A stretch of 41,286 bases of DNA, taken from positions 19,755 to 61,040 of the forward strand of contig AVPN01000009.1 of the NCBI GenBank assembly GCA_000695325.1, given 5' to 3'. Position numbers and translations under genes: made by a program. This DNA comes from Pleurobrachia bachei. Lineage: Eukaryota > Ctenophora > Tentaculata > Cydippida > Pleurobrachiidae. Below the pieces are notes generated by a model. The model was not told the DNA's origin. It searched no databases and saw nothing but the letters and a program-made list of their open reading frames with translations. Position 1 is the stretch's first letter, and every line of letters begins with the position of its first letter. Shown here piece after piece: positions 21,301 through 33,300 of the stretch.

Positions 21301-24300
21301 CCGCGATAAGATATTTAATCACCCGATTAGACAATTAATCGCCCAACACGACCGATCTATAATAAGCACGTATGTGTATTACAGGTTTGGCCGAAAGGAG
21401 AAAACTAAACTTCCTCTTAATATGCGGCTAACAATCAACCGATCCTTATTCTCTTTCAGGTTTGGATCACAACTACTGCAGAGATCCCAGTAGATCGGGG
21501 ACACCCTGGTGTTTCACCGACTCCCCCGTGTACAACAAGTGGGAGTACTGTGCCGTCCCCATTTGCAGTAAGTTTTTCTCTGATATCAGGAAATACTGGT
21601 CCCTGATTGGCTGATGACAATTCACGTGATTTAAATTTTCTGATTGGTTGTTTACTTGTATCGGTCGGTTCCTGTCTCTGATATTATCATGATATTGTTC
21701 AGCATCATTCTATCAGACCACATACACCGCTCGTAAATGGGTCCACTTTCACTAGAAATGGTCGCACGACCTTTATAATAAAGGTAAAGCTTTACTGCTA
21801 CAGAGCATGCAGTATAATGATCAATCTCAATCTCTACAGACAACCTTCTCCGGGTGACATACGATTACTTACCGTACGGACTGTGGAACGCTGCAGTGAA
21901 AACATCTGATGAGGTGGTTGACTCGACTGAGTGGTGTTTTGCACAGCAGGATAAATGCTCAGGTATTAAACAAGACCTGCTCTATAAATCATGATTCATG
22001 ATTCATGAGTGGTAGATATAATATAAGAATGATAAAATAGTAACACATAATCCAAGTATCATACCCAAATAAACGCAGTGTTTCATAGTACATAACATGT
22101 TATACAACATGTCATCCTGCTGCACAGATTATTACAAAACTTTCTTCGTAGGCTTCATTTGGGAGACTGATAGCGATTTGCTGAAATCAACACCCAAATC
22201 CAGTGAGCAGCTTTACCGACCCCTGGGACTTGATCAGGATGATTATACACACGATCTTTGGGATAACAGGATAGGATTCAAAAAGGGAAGGAATACACGT
22301 GAGTGTTGATTACACTGGTTGATTAATGATTTGAGATCTCTAATTGATAATAAATAAATTGGTGAAAAGGATCATAGTTTTATTTGGCAACGTGGACAAT
22401 TTCTAACCACATTACATACTAAACATAGAAAGTGTCATTTTGTTTAAACCCAAGGCCAACGAGGGTCTATAGCAAAGCAATCCAAGTGTACTAAACCCTA
22501 TTCTGTCCACCATCTGTATATAATTACAGAGTTCGGGTTGGGTTTCTACGAAGTAAGCGCACCCGGTGTAGATTGTGATACGACATGTAAATCTAAGGAA
22601 GCACTGTGTGTGGAGGGAATTCTAGCCAGTATCGAACTTTGGTACGCATTCGATGAGCAGGGTAAGTTTTCAATTGTCAGGCCAATGCTCTGACCATAGT
22701 TCTCACATATTCTCTATGAGAAATTAGGATCAGACCAATACAGCTCTGATAGGTTTTCAGTTGAACAATTATTGTAACTTTTATTTTGAACTGTTCATAC
22801 TTTTGTAGTACGTAAAACGTGTCAAGCGACTCGACAATTATAATAGCCTTACCTTGACTAGTATTATTTGAAGTTGAAGTTAAAGCCAATCCATGGTCTT
22901 TCAGGAATGAAGTGTGAGAGTATAGTAAACATCACCACAAAAACAACAGGAGCTCCATTTTACAGGTTTGTATAAACCATCTTGTTTCTCTTTGTGTACT
23001 AAATTGTAGAAAAGTGTTCCTTTCTTCATGGACTCAGGGTGTTTAAAAGATGATACTAGTCCACTCATCTTATTCCAGCCGGGAAGAAAAAAAAAATAAA
23101 TCTCCTCAAATCCCTTGAGGGCGATAGAGCATACATCAATCAATCTATCGTTATAATATTCTCAGGAATCACTCCTGAATGATATGGTATATTTGATTAC
23201 ACTGGTTGATTTGAGATCTCTAATTGATAATAAATAAATTGGTGAAAAGGATCATAGTTTTATTTGGCAACGTGGACAATTTCTAACCACATTACATACT
23301 AAACATAGAAAGTGTCATTTTGTTTAAACCCAAGGCCAACGAGGGTCTATAGCAAAGCAATCCAAGTGTACTAAACCCTATTCTGTCCACCATCTGTATA
23401 TAATTACAGAGTTCGGGTTGGGTTTCTACGAAGTAAGCGCACCCGGTGTAGATTGTGATACGACATGTAAATCTAAGGAAGCACTGTGTGTGGAGGGAAT
23501 TCTAGCCAGTATCGAACTTTGGTACGCATTCGATGAGCAGGGTAAGTTTTCAATTGTCAGGCCAATGCTCTGACCATAGTTCTCACATATTCTCTATGAG
23601 AAATTAGGATCAGACCAATACAGCTCTGATAGGTTTTCAGTTGAACAATTATTGTAACTTTTATTTTGAACTGTTCATACTTTTGTAGTACGTAAAACGT
23701 GTCAAGCGACTCGACAATTATAATAGCCTTACCTTGACTAGTATTATTTGAAGTTGAAGTTAAAGCCAATCCATGGTCTTTCAGGAATGAAGTGTGAGAG
23801 TATAGTAAACATCACCACAAAAACAACAGGAGCTCCATTTTACAGGTTTGTATAAACCATCTTGTTTCTCTTTGTGTACTAAATTGTAGAAAAGTGTTCC
23901 TTTCTTCATGGACTCAGGGTGTTTAAAAGATGATACTAGTCCACTCATCTTATTCCAGCCGGGAAGGAAAAAAAATAAATCTCCTCAAATCCCTTGAGGG
24001 CGATAGAGCATACATCAATCAATCTATCGTTATAACATTCTCAGGAATCACTCCTGAATGATATGGTATATCCACATTATATAGGTACTCAGACAAGGCA
24101 TGTGTGGGAATTCTCGACCATCAGAAATCGTACGATTGTACCTCAAAGATCACAACTGGTGCCCGTGTTTGCAATTGTAGAGGCTTAAGAAGTAAGTGTT
24201 CGTATAGCAGGGACGATCAAGATATTATCTTCTTTTTCTCACGGAAGTTTATATTAAAAACACCATATTCAGGAACACTCATCAACAAACCAACATGATA

Positions 24301-27300
24301 TATCCTTCTCACTTCCAGTGCGTAAGATTTACGACCCTCAACCTCGCGACTATAAAACGGAACTCTTCTACCCGACCGACCAAACGTGGCTTCCCCTTAC
24401 GAAGCCAATTGCCTGGGGAGACATGGTTTATGTTCTGATCGCGAAACCCCGATATCCAGGAGCTAAGTCGGACCCTGCAACGGTAAGAAATAGAAGCTGA
24501 AGAATTTTTTGGACTTATCCAAAAATCCTTCGGGTTCAGCAAATTTGTTCAACCACCCCGATGGCAACATCTAAAACATACGAATCATTTTAAATACAAA
24601 TTAATATTTCAGATAATTCTAGGAAGCCCATCTGATCCCAGTGCTTACATTCAACTTGTGGTTACAACTGCCAAGTTGCAGGTAGGTCTAATCGTGATTT
24701 TCATTTTTAAATCTTAACAATACTATGCTAAGGCTATAACCACGCAAACCCTTTAAATTAGGCCTAAGACACAACCCGCTATGATTAATTTGTTTTAAAG
24801 GTTTTGTTTGGCAACTCTGCGGCCACGTGTGAGAAGGCTATGACGTGTAGCAGTGGATGTGGTGTTGGTTTTAAGTTCCACTATGGCATGATAGAGATGA
24901 TCGGGAACTCGTGAGTTTTTAATATTTCATCCAATATTAGTTTTATATAATGAGTTTGTAAGACAAGCATAGTTTATTAGTTCGACATGTGAACCGTTTT
25001 TCCAACTTTTGAACTGATATCTATTTTAATCAATGCAGGAACCCAGCTTCTACGGGGAAGTTTACAAGACTAAAAAACTGTACTTTAGTTGATAGCTACG
25101 ACGAACAACTCTACACACGGCTTCAGGACATTCAATATGTGAGTCAGGATTTTAAATTGTTCTCAATTGTTGACAACTTGAAATGACTGTATAGCGCTTC
25201 GAGAATCACAAGTTCGGAGAGGGCAGTCTTTTGTGGGGCAATGTATAATGAAACTGACAAGAGCACAGTAAATACAGTCGGACCCCGATTTAGTGACATC
25301 CTCGGGGGAAAAGAATTTGGGCACTAAATCGGGGTTGGCACTAAATTGGGGAGGCCAGCGTTAATTTCCTATATCGGGGGATATTTATACTGTCACTAAA
25401 TCGGGGTGTCACTAAATCGGGGTCCGACTGTAATATGTTTATGAAGGGTCATGATTTCCAAATCTCTGATCCAAATCAACATTTATTTTCAGATTGGAGT
25501 CCCAGCGGTAAATAACTATAACTCACTTGAGGTTGAGAATATTCTAATTAGATGTAAGAATTAATGTTGTCAACTTTTGAGTACTAAAAAGTTTTTTTTT
25601 GAACCATCTTGTCCCTGATTTTTGAAATAAACAAGTTAAATAATTACATAGTTGGGATCTGTTAAAAAGTTATTGCCTGGACGCTAAATTATTTTTCAGC
25701 TGGATATGATACCAGTATAGTTCTCTACAACTCGTATAGTAAGAAAAACTGGGCAGCTATGGATTTTAGGTATGTAGTACTGTAACACATGTAATGTTCT
25801 ATCGAACCCTGATCACAGAGCGTGCTCAGCTAAATCGCTCTGTGGCATCATTGTATGTACAATAGTTGTATGACCATTGATACTAATTTCGCCATATAAT
25901 TATTATAACTATTATAGTTAGACCTTTTCATCCACCACATAACAATGTTTTCCATAATTAAACTGAATTAATATTATTACACATTGATTCCTACACGTCC
26001 AGTGGCAGATACTGGCAATCCTCCGCTGTTGCTGGGAACTTTGCAAACTCTTCCGGGTACGATGGTTACTATTCCACGACACGGACGCAAAATGGCCAAA
26101 ATGGTAGGTTAATGTATAATTTATAGCGATTCGAAGTCATGTGATAGTTTATTGACTTATCAATTAATTAATCAATATATTAATTACTTAATCAATCAAT
26201 TAATTAATTAATTCTCCGTCTAGGTGGACCCTACCAGCTTCATTCGAAATCAAGGACCGTCAGCCTCATCACCTCTATTCACAATAAAATTGGACCATAC
26301 TTTGATATTCGAAGTAATGGCAAGAACCATTGGTGGCTATATAGCGCCCTCGCCGCATCCAAAGGAGCAACTGCTGATAATTACGTTGTGGCATATTACC
26401 AAAAGGGAGATACAACTTCCACTTACAAAACACTCAAAGCTTCCATTACTCCTGGATTTGCAAGAACAAGGTATGCATTTAATTAACTTTAATTAATGAA
26501 ACTTTCAGATCAAGGTTTGAATGGTATAGTAAGCTTTAGGTGAGGAATTTTAATTCAGTTTGGTTGAACTATCTAAGTTGGTTGGAACGGTGCCGTGGTG
26601 CTGATCTCCTATTATATTACAATGGCGTTCAGCGACGGTCCATTTTTGGTACAGATTTCTCTGCAGCATAGCTTGAGCGCCACCCCAAGCAGGCAACCTT
26701 ATTGGTTAGATATGCACCGTCTTTGCGAAACTCTCGAAAGAGCCTCTACCAATCATAGCTTGGCGGTCTAGGTGGCATTGCGATAGTCCAGGCTCGAACC
26801 TGTGACCTAACGCGTGGGAGGCGAGTGCACTGGCCACTACACCACCTAAGGCAGGAGGTTAAAAGTCTTGCAGCTGAATAAACTGAACTATATCAGGATG
26901 ACAAAGACACAAGTACCTTATGGAAGTGTTGAAATGTTTTATGAAGGAGCACCTGCTTCCACGTCAACCCCCTACTCCAACATCGTAACCCAAAATCGTA
27001 AATATATATTTCATTAAGGAGGAATATTCCAGAGTGTCACATGATTTTACTAATTAACAAAACTACATCTAACATGTCAATTATTATTTTAGTGAAGTGG
27101 CAACAACTGACATGTAAAGGTTCACAAGAGATTGGCACTAGCAGTTCAATTGTAAGTTGCACATGTCACAATCAATCCGTGAATAATTTTGCTTCTGTTG
27201 TAATGGTTACTATTCCACGACACGGACGCAAAATGGCCAAAATGGTAGGTTAATGTATAATTTATAGCGATTCGAAGTCATGTGATAGTTTATTGACTTA

Positions 27301-30300
27301 TCAATTAATTAATCAATAAATTAATTATGTACTTAATCAATCAATTAATTAATTAATTCTCCGTCAAGGTGGACCCTACCAGCTTCATTCGAAAACAAGG
27401 ACCGTCAGCCTCATCACCTCTATTCACAATAAAATTGGACCATACTTTGATATTCGAAGTAATGGCAAGAACCATTGGTGGCTATATAGCGCCCTCGCCG
27501 CCTCAAAGGGAGCAACTGCTGATAATTACGTTGTGGCATATTACCAAAAGGGGGATGCAACTTCCACTTACAAAACACTCAAAGCTTCCATTACTCCTGG
27601 ATTTGCAAGAACAAGGTATGCATTTAATTAACTTTATTTAATGAAACTTTCAGATCAAGGTTTGAATGGTATAGTAAGCTTTAGGTGAGGAATTTTAATT
27701 CAGTTTGGTTGAACTATCTAAGTTGGTTGGAACGGTGCCGTGGTGCTGATCTCCTATATTACAATGGCGTTCAGCGACGGTCCATTTTTGGTACAGATTT
27801 CTCTGCAGCATAGCTTGAGCGCCACCCCAAGCAGGCAACCTTATTGGTTAGATATGCACCGTCTTTGCGAAACTCTCGAAAGAGCCTCTACCAAATCATA
27901 GCTTGGCGGTCTAGGACCTGTGACCTAACGCGTGGGAGGCGAGTGCACTGGCCACTACACCACCTAAGGCAGGAGGTTAAAAGTCTTGCAGCTGAATAAA
28001 CTGAACTATATCAGGATGACAAAGACACAAGTACCTTATGGAAGTGTTGAAATGTTTTATGAAGGAGCACCTGCTTCCACGTCAACCCCCTACTCCAACA
28101 TCGTAACCCAAAATCGTAAATATATATTTCATTAAGGAGGAATATTCCAGAGTGTCACATGATTTTACTAATTAACAAAACTACATCTAACATGTCAATT
28201 ATTATTTTAGTGAAGTGGCAACAACTGACATGTAAAGGTTCACAAGAGATTGGCACTAGCAGTTCAATTGTAAGTTGCACATGTCACAATCAATCCGTGA
28301 ATAATTTTGCTTCTGTTGTATTAACTGTGCACCGTAGTATACTTGGTGCAACGAATCCTTTCACATGAGGCTAAAGTCCGTTTATTCAGCTGTTCAACCC
28401 TAATTTGCGTCGCGTGCGCGATATTATGGCGTGTACTGCTACACACGCGGTTAACATTTGATAAGCGTGAAAAACAATTCACACACAAAGAGGGGGGGGT
28501 AGTCGACTGTAGTGTTCAAACTAGCTCTCTTACTTCAGTACATGGGCACGAAAAAGGCTCTGACAGCTGGATCAACAGTGATACAGATAGTTGGTATATT
28601 AGTCGCTGGTGGAACCTCTTCTGATGTCGATACGATTTGGCAGTATGATACGGATAAGCTGAAAGTTGGCATCAGTAAAGATGGGAAGGTGGTGAAAGCG
28701 TGGACTGGGAGTGCCTCGTGCGAAGCAACTTCAACCGAATCGTAAGTTTTATAGAGAGCTGATCTTTTGTAGTGTTCATTTTGTTTTTCGGAGGGACGAA
28801 TTGTTCGTGTAGTTTAACACAAAGCTTCTCTAGTTTACTGTCTATATCAAACGACAAACAAGAAACTGTTTTTCAGAATCGCTGTTGAGAACGAACAGTT
28901 TGCTGTTTACTTCCTAATCACTTATTCTTCGAGTAAAATCACAGAAATTAGCATCACGACTGATACGAAACTATTGAAAACATGTAAGTTGCATAATATG
29001 GAGACTCGATTTGCCAGTTGAAACTAGGCCATGAGTTTTCTGATATACACATGAGTAGAACTGATCTACTGTGTATATCGTAACTATAATTTCAATTTTG
29101 TCTTTCAGGTAGCAATCTGGCATGGGAAAATGCATGCTTTGATTTTACTGCTAAAGTCAGTCATATTTGTGTATCATTCCGGGGAGCCCTTTCTAATTTC
29201 ATGTAATTAATATAGCTTTCTCTCTTCGGCAGCTTCTCTTCGGCTGTTGGAAATTGGTAACGAAGTTACCCCTCCCTTGCCGGCGAGTGTTAAGCGTGCC
29301 AAACGAAGGCCGCATAGCGGCCTGAGAGTGTGAGGTGTCAATTAGATACCAATGTTGGAAAGTGATGCCAATCGATGTTGATTATTGGGGTTCGTGAATT
29401 TATAATTATAATGACATGCTCCTCCATATTGACTGTTTTCAATTGACCCAATTAAAATGTTTTAGAATTTTCAACGGAGACACAACAGTGACAGTAGATC
29501 AAGTTACGGAAGGATGGTTTGACACAGAAGCATACCTGTCTCAGAGAATCTTTAACTTCCTGGGCATAGACTGGGCATCCCTTTCCACATTAGACGAAAC
29601 AACTAAACCCGCCTTAGGTAGGTTGCTTGTATTGATTGGGCATCCCTTTCCACACGTCTTGATGAAACAACTAAACCAGCCTTAAGTAGGTTAAAGGGGG
29701 CCATATTCCAACAAAATTAAGTTAATTTTAACACCGACATCCTGAACGGGCTGACCTCTTACTGTAACTTTAGTACCACTTTTTTAACCCTAACCGTTAT
29801 TTCCCGTTGCAGTTGCAATATCCAAGCTGGGAACTCCAACGGTAACAGCAGGACCCATTGCCGACGAGACAGAATTCGCCAATTTACTCGACGGAGACGA
29901 TGCGTAAGTGATCATGATATCTTTCCAAAAGGAAACGATTCAAATGGTTATGTCGTTTCCCTTTTTTTGCTATTGGGTAAACAGCTGATCACTCTCAGTG
30001 GGAAGCGTCTTCTACGTGTCCTGATCCAGCACGTATTGGTGACACAGTCACCCTTACAACTCTCCTGATTGCAGGACATGTTTGACAGTGGGTAGTCCCG
30101 CCAGCACCTCCCCTCCCTCCATCTTGATAAAACTACCACAACAGCAGCTCATATTCAGTGTGGAACTCAAGTTCCCAGCCGCTAACGATACCCAGAAAGC
30201 AAAGTCAGACGGTGTAAAGGTATATAGTACAGGGCTATAATCTGACTGCCGTTATACTACTTATCTGGGTCAGGCCAATGCTTTGATTTGTTATAACACA

Positions 30301-33300
30301 TTTTCGGATAGTTCTCATACGACAAAATATACAAACTGATAAAAACTGAAAAAAGTTCTGTAAAATTTAACTTAAAATCAATATTTACAGGTGTTTTTTA
30401 ACACAGTTATGCAGACAGGTTTGGCAGCAGGAGTGACTGAGGTAACTATAACGGATAACCAGAAAGTAGAAATTATATTCCTGTTGAGAGAAAACAACTG
30501 TATCGTGGCCGAATAAAACTGTATAGTTTATTGAACTTTTCCTTCAGGGGACGTATTTGATAGCAGGAAACATGGTTGGAACCCCTGGACAGTATGTCAA
30601 TATCACCCATACCAGTCTTCTCTACTTTGGGGTCTGCACTGTAAACCTCAACATAAGTATGTGTTGGGGTCCGAAGCAGGAAATACTGGCCCCTGATTGG
30701 CTGACAACCAGTCACGTGACCTTTATAGCGAGTTCTGATTGGTTGTTTAAACTTGTGTCGGTCGGTTCATGTAACTCTGAAACTCTCTTTCATAGTTTCG
30801 TAAACATGCAGCTTGCTCCGTAATTTACTGGTCCGCTAACATTTTTTGTACTTCACATGTTTTTCAGCTCAGGTTTTCCTCCGATTTGACATTAATTTGT
30901 TTCAGATGCAATGGGGTACTACTACCCGCACCTTGGAATATCGGGTAGGTGATTAAGTAATAAATAATAATTAATATGATGATATAGTTATGTTGTTTGG
31001 GAGTTATAAAACTTGATCTCAAGGACACCATCCGTCATCACCACCGATAGATCGCGTAATACAGGCATAGCCCCTATACCACTATTTCCACCCAGTGCAA
31101 TATCTAACTAAAAAGTAACCAAGTACGTTACAGGTGGGTCACTAAGGGCACAGTTAAGCTCACCAATCGTATACGAAGGGGGCTACACTTCTAACACCCA
31201 AGGAAGTAAGTAACCTTGATTATAAACTACAAATAGTAATTTTCCTTGAATATAAACTATCATACAGTCATTCTTCTTCTGTAAAAGATGTAAGAAAATA
31301 GAAAATAGAAAAACTTATTTGACCCGGATCGATCGGGTACAAGAGGGAGAGAACTAAATAATCTGTTTTTAATAATGTTTTAAAAGTTTGATCAACTAAT
31401 TATATCACACAGCTGTAACTCGATGTAGAAGCGCATTTTCAACTGACATCGACCCCGTGACTGTGGACAGATACACCAAGGAGTGTGCAAACCGTAAGAA
31501 ATAAATAGAAATATTTCTCTATGTATAATATCTAATGCAAGTTTAATTAACACCTATCGTCAGTGGGACGACGTGACTCGATATTCCTAATCTTTTCCAG
31601 TTTTCTTCCCTATGCTGAATCCAATATTTTAGAGGTTGATTCGGAGATATTTTATGGACCAGGTTACGGAGCTTTAGCTAAAAACTATTTCTATTATACG
31701 ATGACACTAGCGGAATATACACCTCGAAACTTTGGTTAGCCACACAAACCATATTATCAGTTTTAAACTTTTATAAATTTGTAATTCGTATCATAATAAA
31801 AGCTTGTATTAAAGGTTGAATTACGATCAACATCGGTCAGATATTTGATTGATTAAGTTGATAATTAAACTCTTACATACAGGTACACCAAGAGTGGGTG
31901 ATATATTTTCCTGTGCTTTATTTGCAATCTCAAACGCGGCGGCCACTCAATCAAAATGTGAACTTAGAGTAGGTATGTGTTTAACCGCGGATTATATTGT
32001 TACCACGAGCCGGCCGCACAATCTGACAAGGATTATATATGCCGTATATTGTTTTGATATCTCATGCACGCTGGATGTGACATACCCTCGGCCTCCGATG
32101 TATTACTCTCGAAATTAAAATTAACACCGCTACTGCAGGACATGAGCTCTACCCCGTGGGTGTGAGACGTGATACGACTGGAACACGTTTGATATACACA
32201 GACTCAACAGGAGGGGTGAGTCAATTACTCGTTTAACGGGTCATAGTAACGGAACATAGTAACCGATGTCCGTCCAATCTTGTTACTATAATGGCAACCA
32301 TGAATAGAAGAACACCCTATGATTTGCCGGGGTATGACTGGATGAGTACATGTGTGGGTCTATAAATAATCGGGGCAAGCAAGGGGTTTCACAAGGGCTC
32401 TGAACACTGAACACACATGGAGAAGTTGTGGGAAAAAAATTTTGATATAATTTTTACATCTCTGATCGCAAGGTTTGAGTGAATATTTCATCATTTCAGT
32501 TAAAAGGAGCAGGAGCATCAAAAACTTCACCAACCATCTGGATAAAAAACGTTGGAGAGATTATATTTGAGATTCATCTTGAAGATCATGGAATCAATGC
32601 TTACGCAAATGAAGCCCACATTGGATACGTTAGTTATACAATACCAAGCTTTGTGCTGTGATGACAACTTTTTCAGAAAACACCTATGTCAGAAACCGAC
32701 CGAATTGGTTGTTTACTTGTATCGGTCGGTTCCTGACCAATGACGAAGCAAAAAGTTCAGTGCATCTATAATGCGAGCAACTATATTATTTCCTTTAAAA
32801 TGACTGTCTTTCACCAGACTGGATTGTATGACTTTCACTGGAACAAAGCCAGCTATATTTGGGTCAGAAATGTTGCTAACTCGTGGAACACAAAGGTTGA
32901 ACGAAGTAAGTAACCATGGTAACGTATAATAGTAACCATGGTAACCATGTGCTATGGTAACTGTGTAATGCAAATAAGACTCACTATACACTAGCCGGGA
33001 TCCTAGAGCCGTTACATTTAAAATACTACGTCACAAAAAATTATAACCTATGCTACAAATTTTTAAATTTCACTAGACTCCAAACCATATTATCAGTTTT
33101 AAACTTTTATAAATTTGTAATTCGTATCATAATAAAAGCTTGTATTAAAGGTTGAATTACGATCAACATCGGTCAGATATTTGATTGATTAAGTTGATAA
33201 TTAAACTCTTACATACAGGTACACCAAGAGTGGGTGATATATTTTCCTGTGCTTTATTTGCAATCTCAAACGCGGCGGCCACTCAATCAAAATGTGAACT

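Larger units (their letters stand above)
22305..24072. repeat. Tandem duplication B, period about 880
   Basis: TTGATTACACTGGTTGAT opens both copies (near 22305 and 23193). Only a handful of differences are visible: a 4-base indel near 22322, the poly-A length near 23090 and 23970, and ATATTC/ACATTC near 23157 and 24037. Both introns and exons are shared. Confidence 0.9.
26062..28320. repeat. Tandem duplication C, period about 1142
   Basis: 26062-27202 and 27203-28320. The left edge lies inside a coding exon (at ATGGTTACTATTCC). The right edge is at GCTTCTGTTGTA. Copies differ by roughly two percent plus indels, including loss of about 25 bases of the SINE head in copy 2. Confidence 0.88.

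Noticed and set aside
26770-26847. Genuine tRNA-Gly gene
   Set aside because: It is embedded in a longer repeat with a downstream body, the D arm is poor, and the duplicate copy is broken; a SINE head explains it better.
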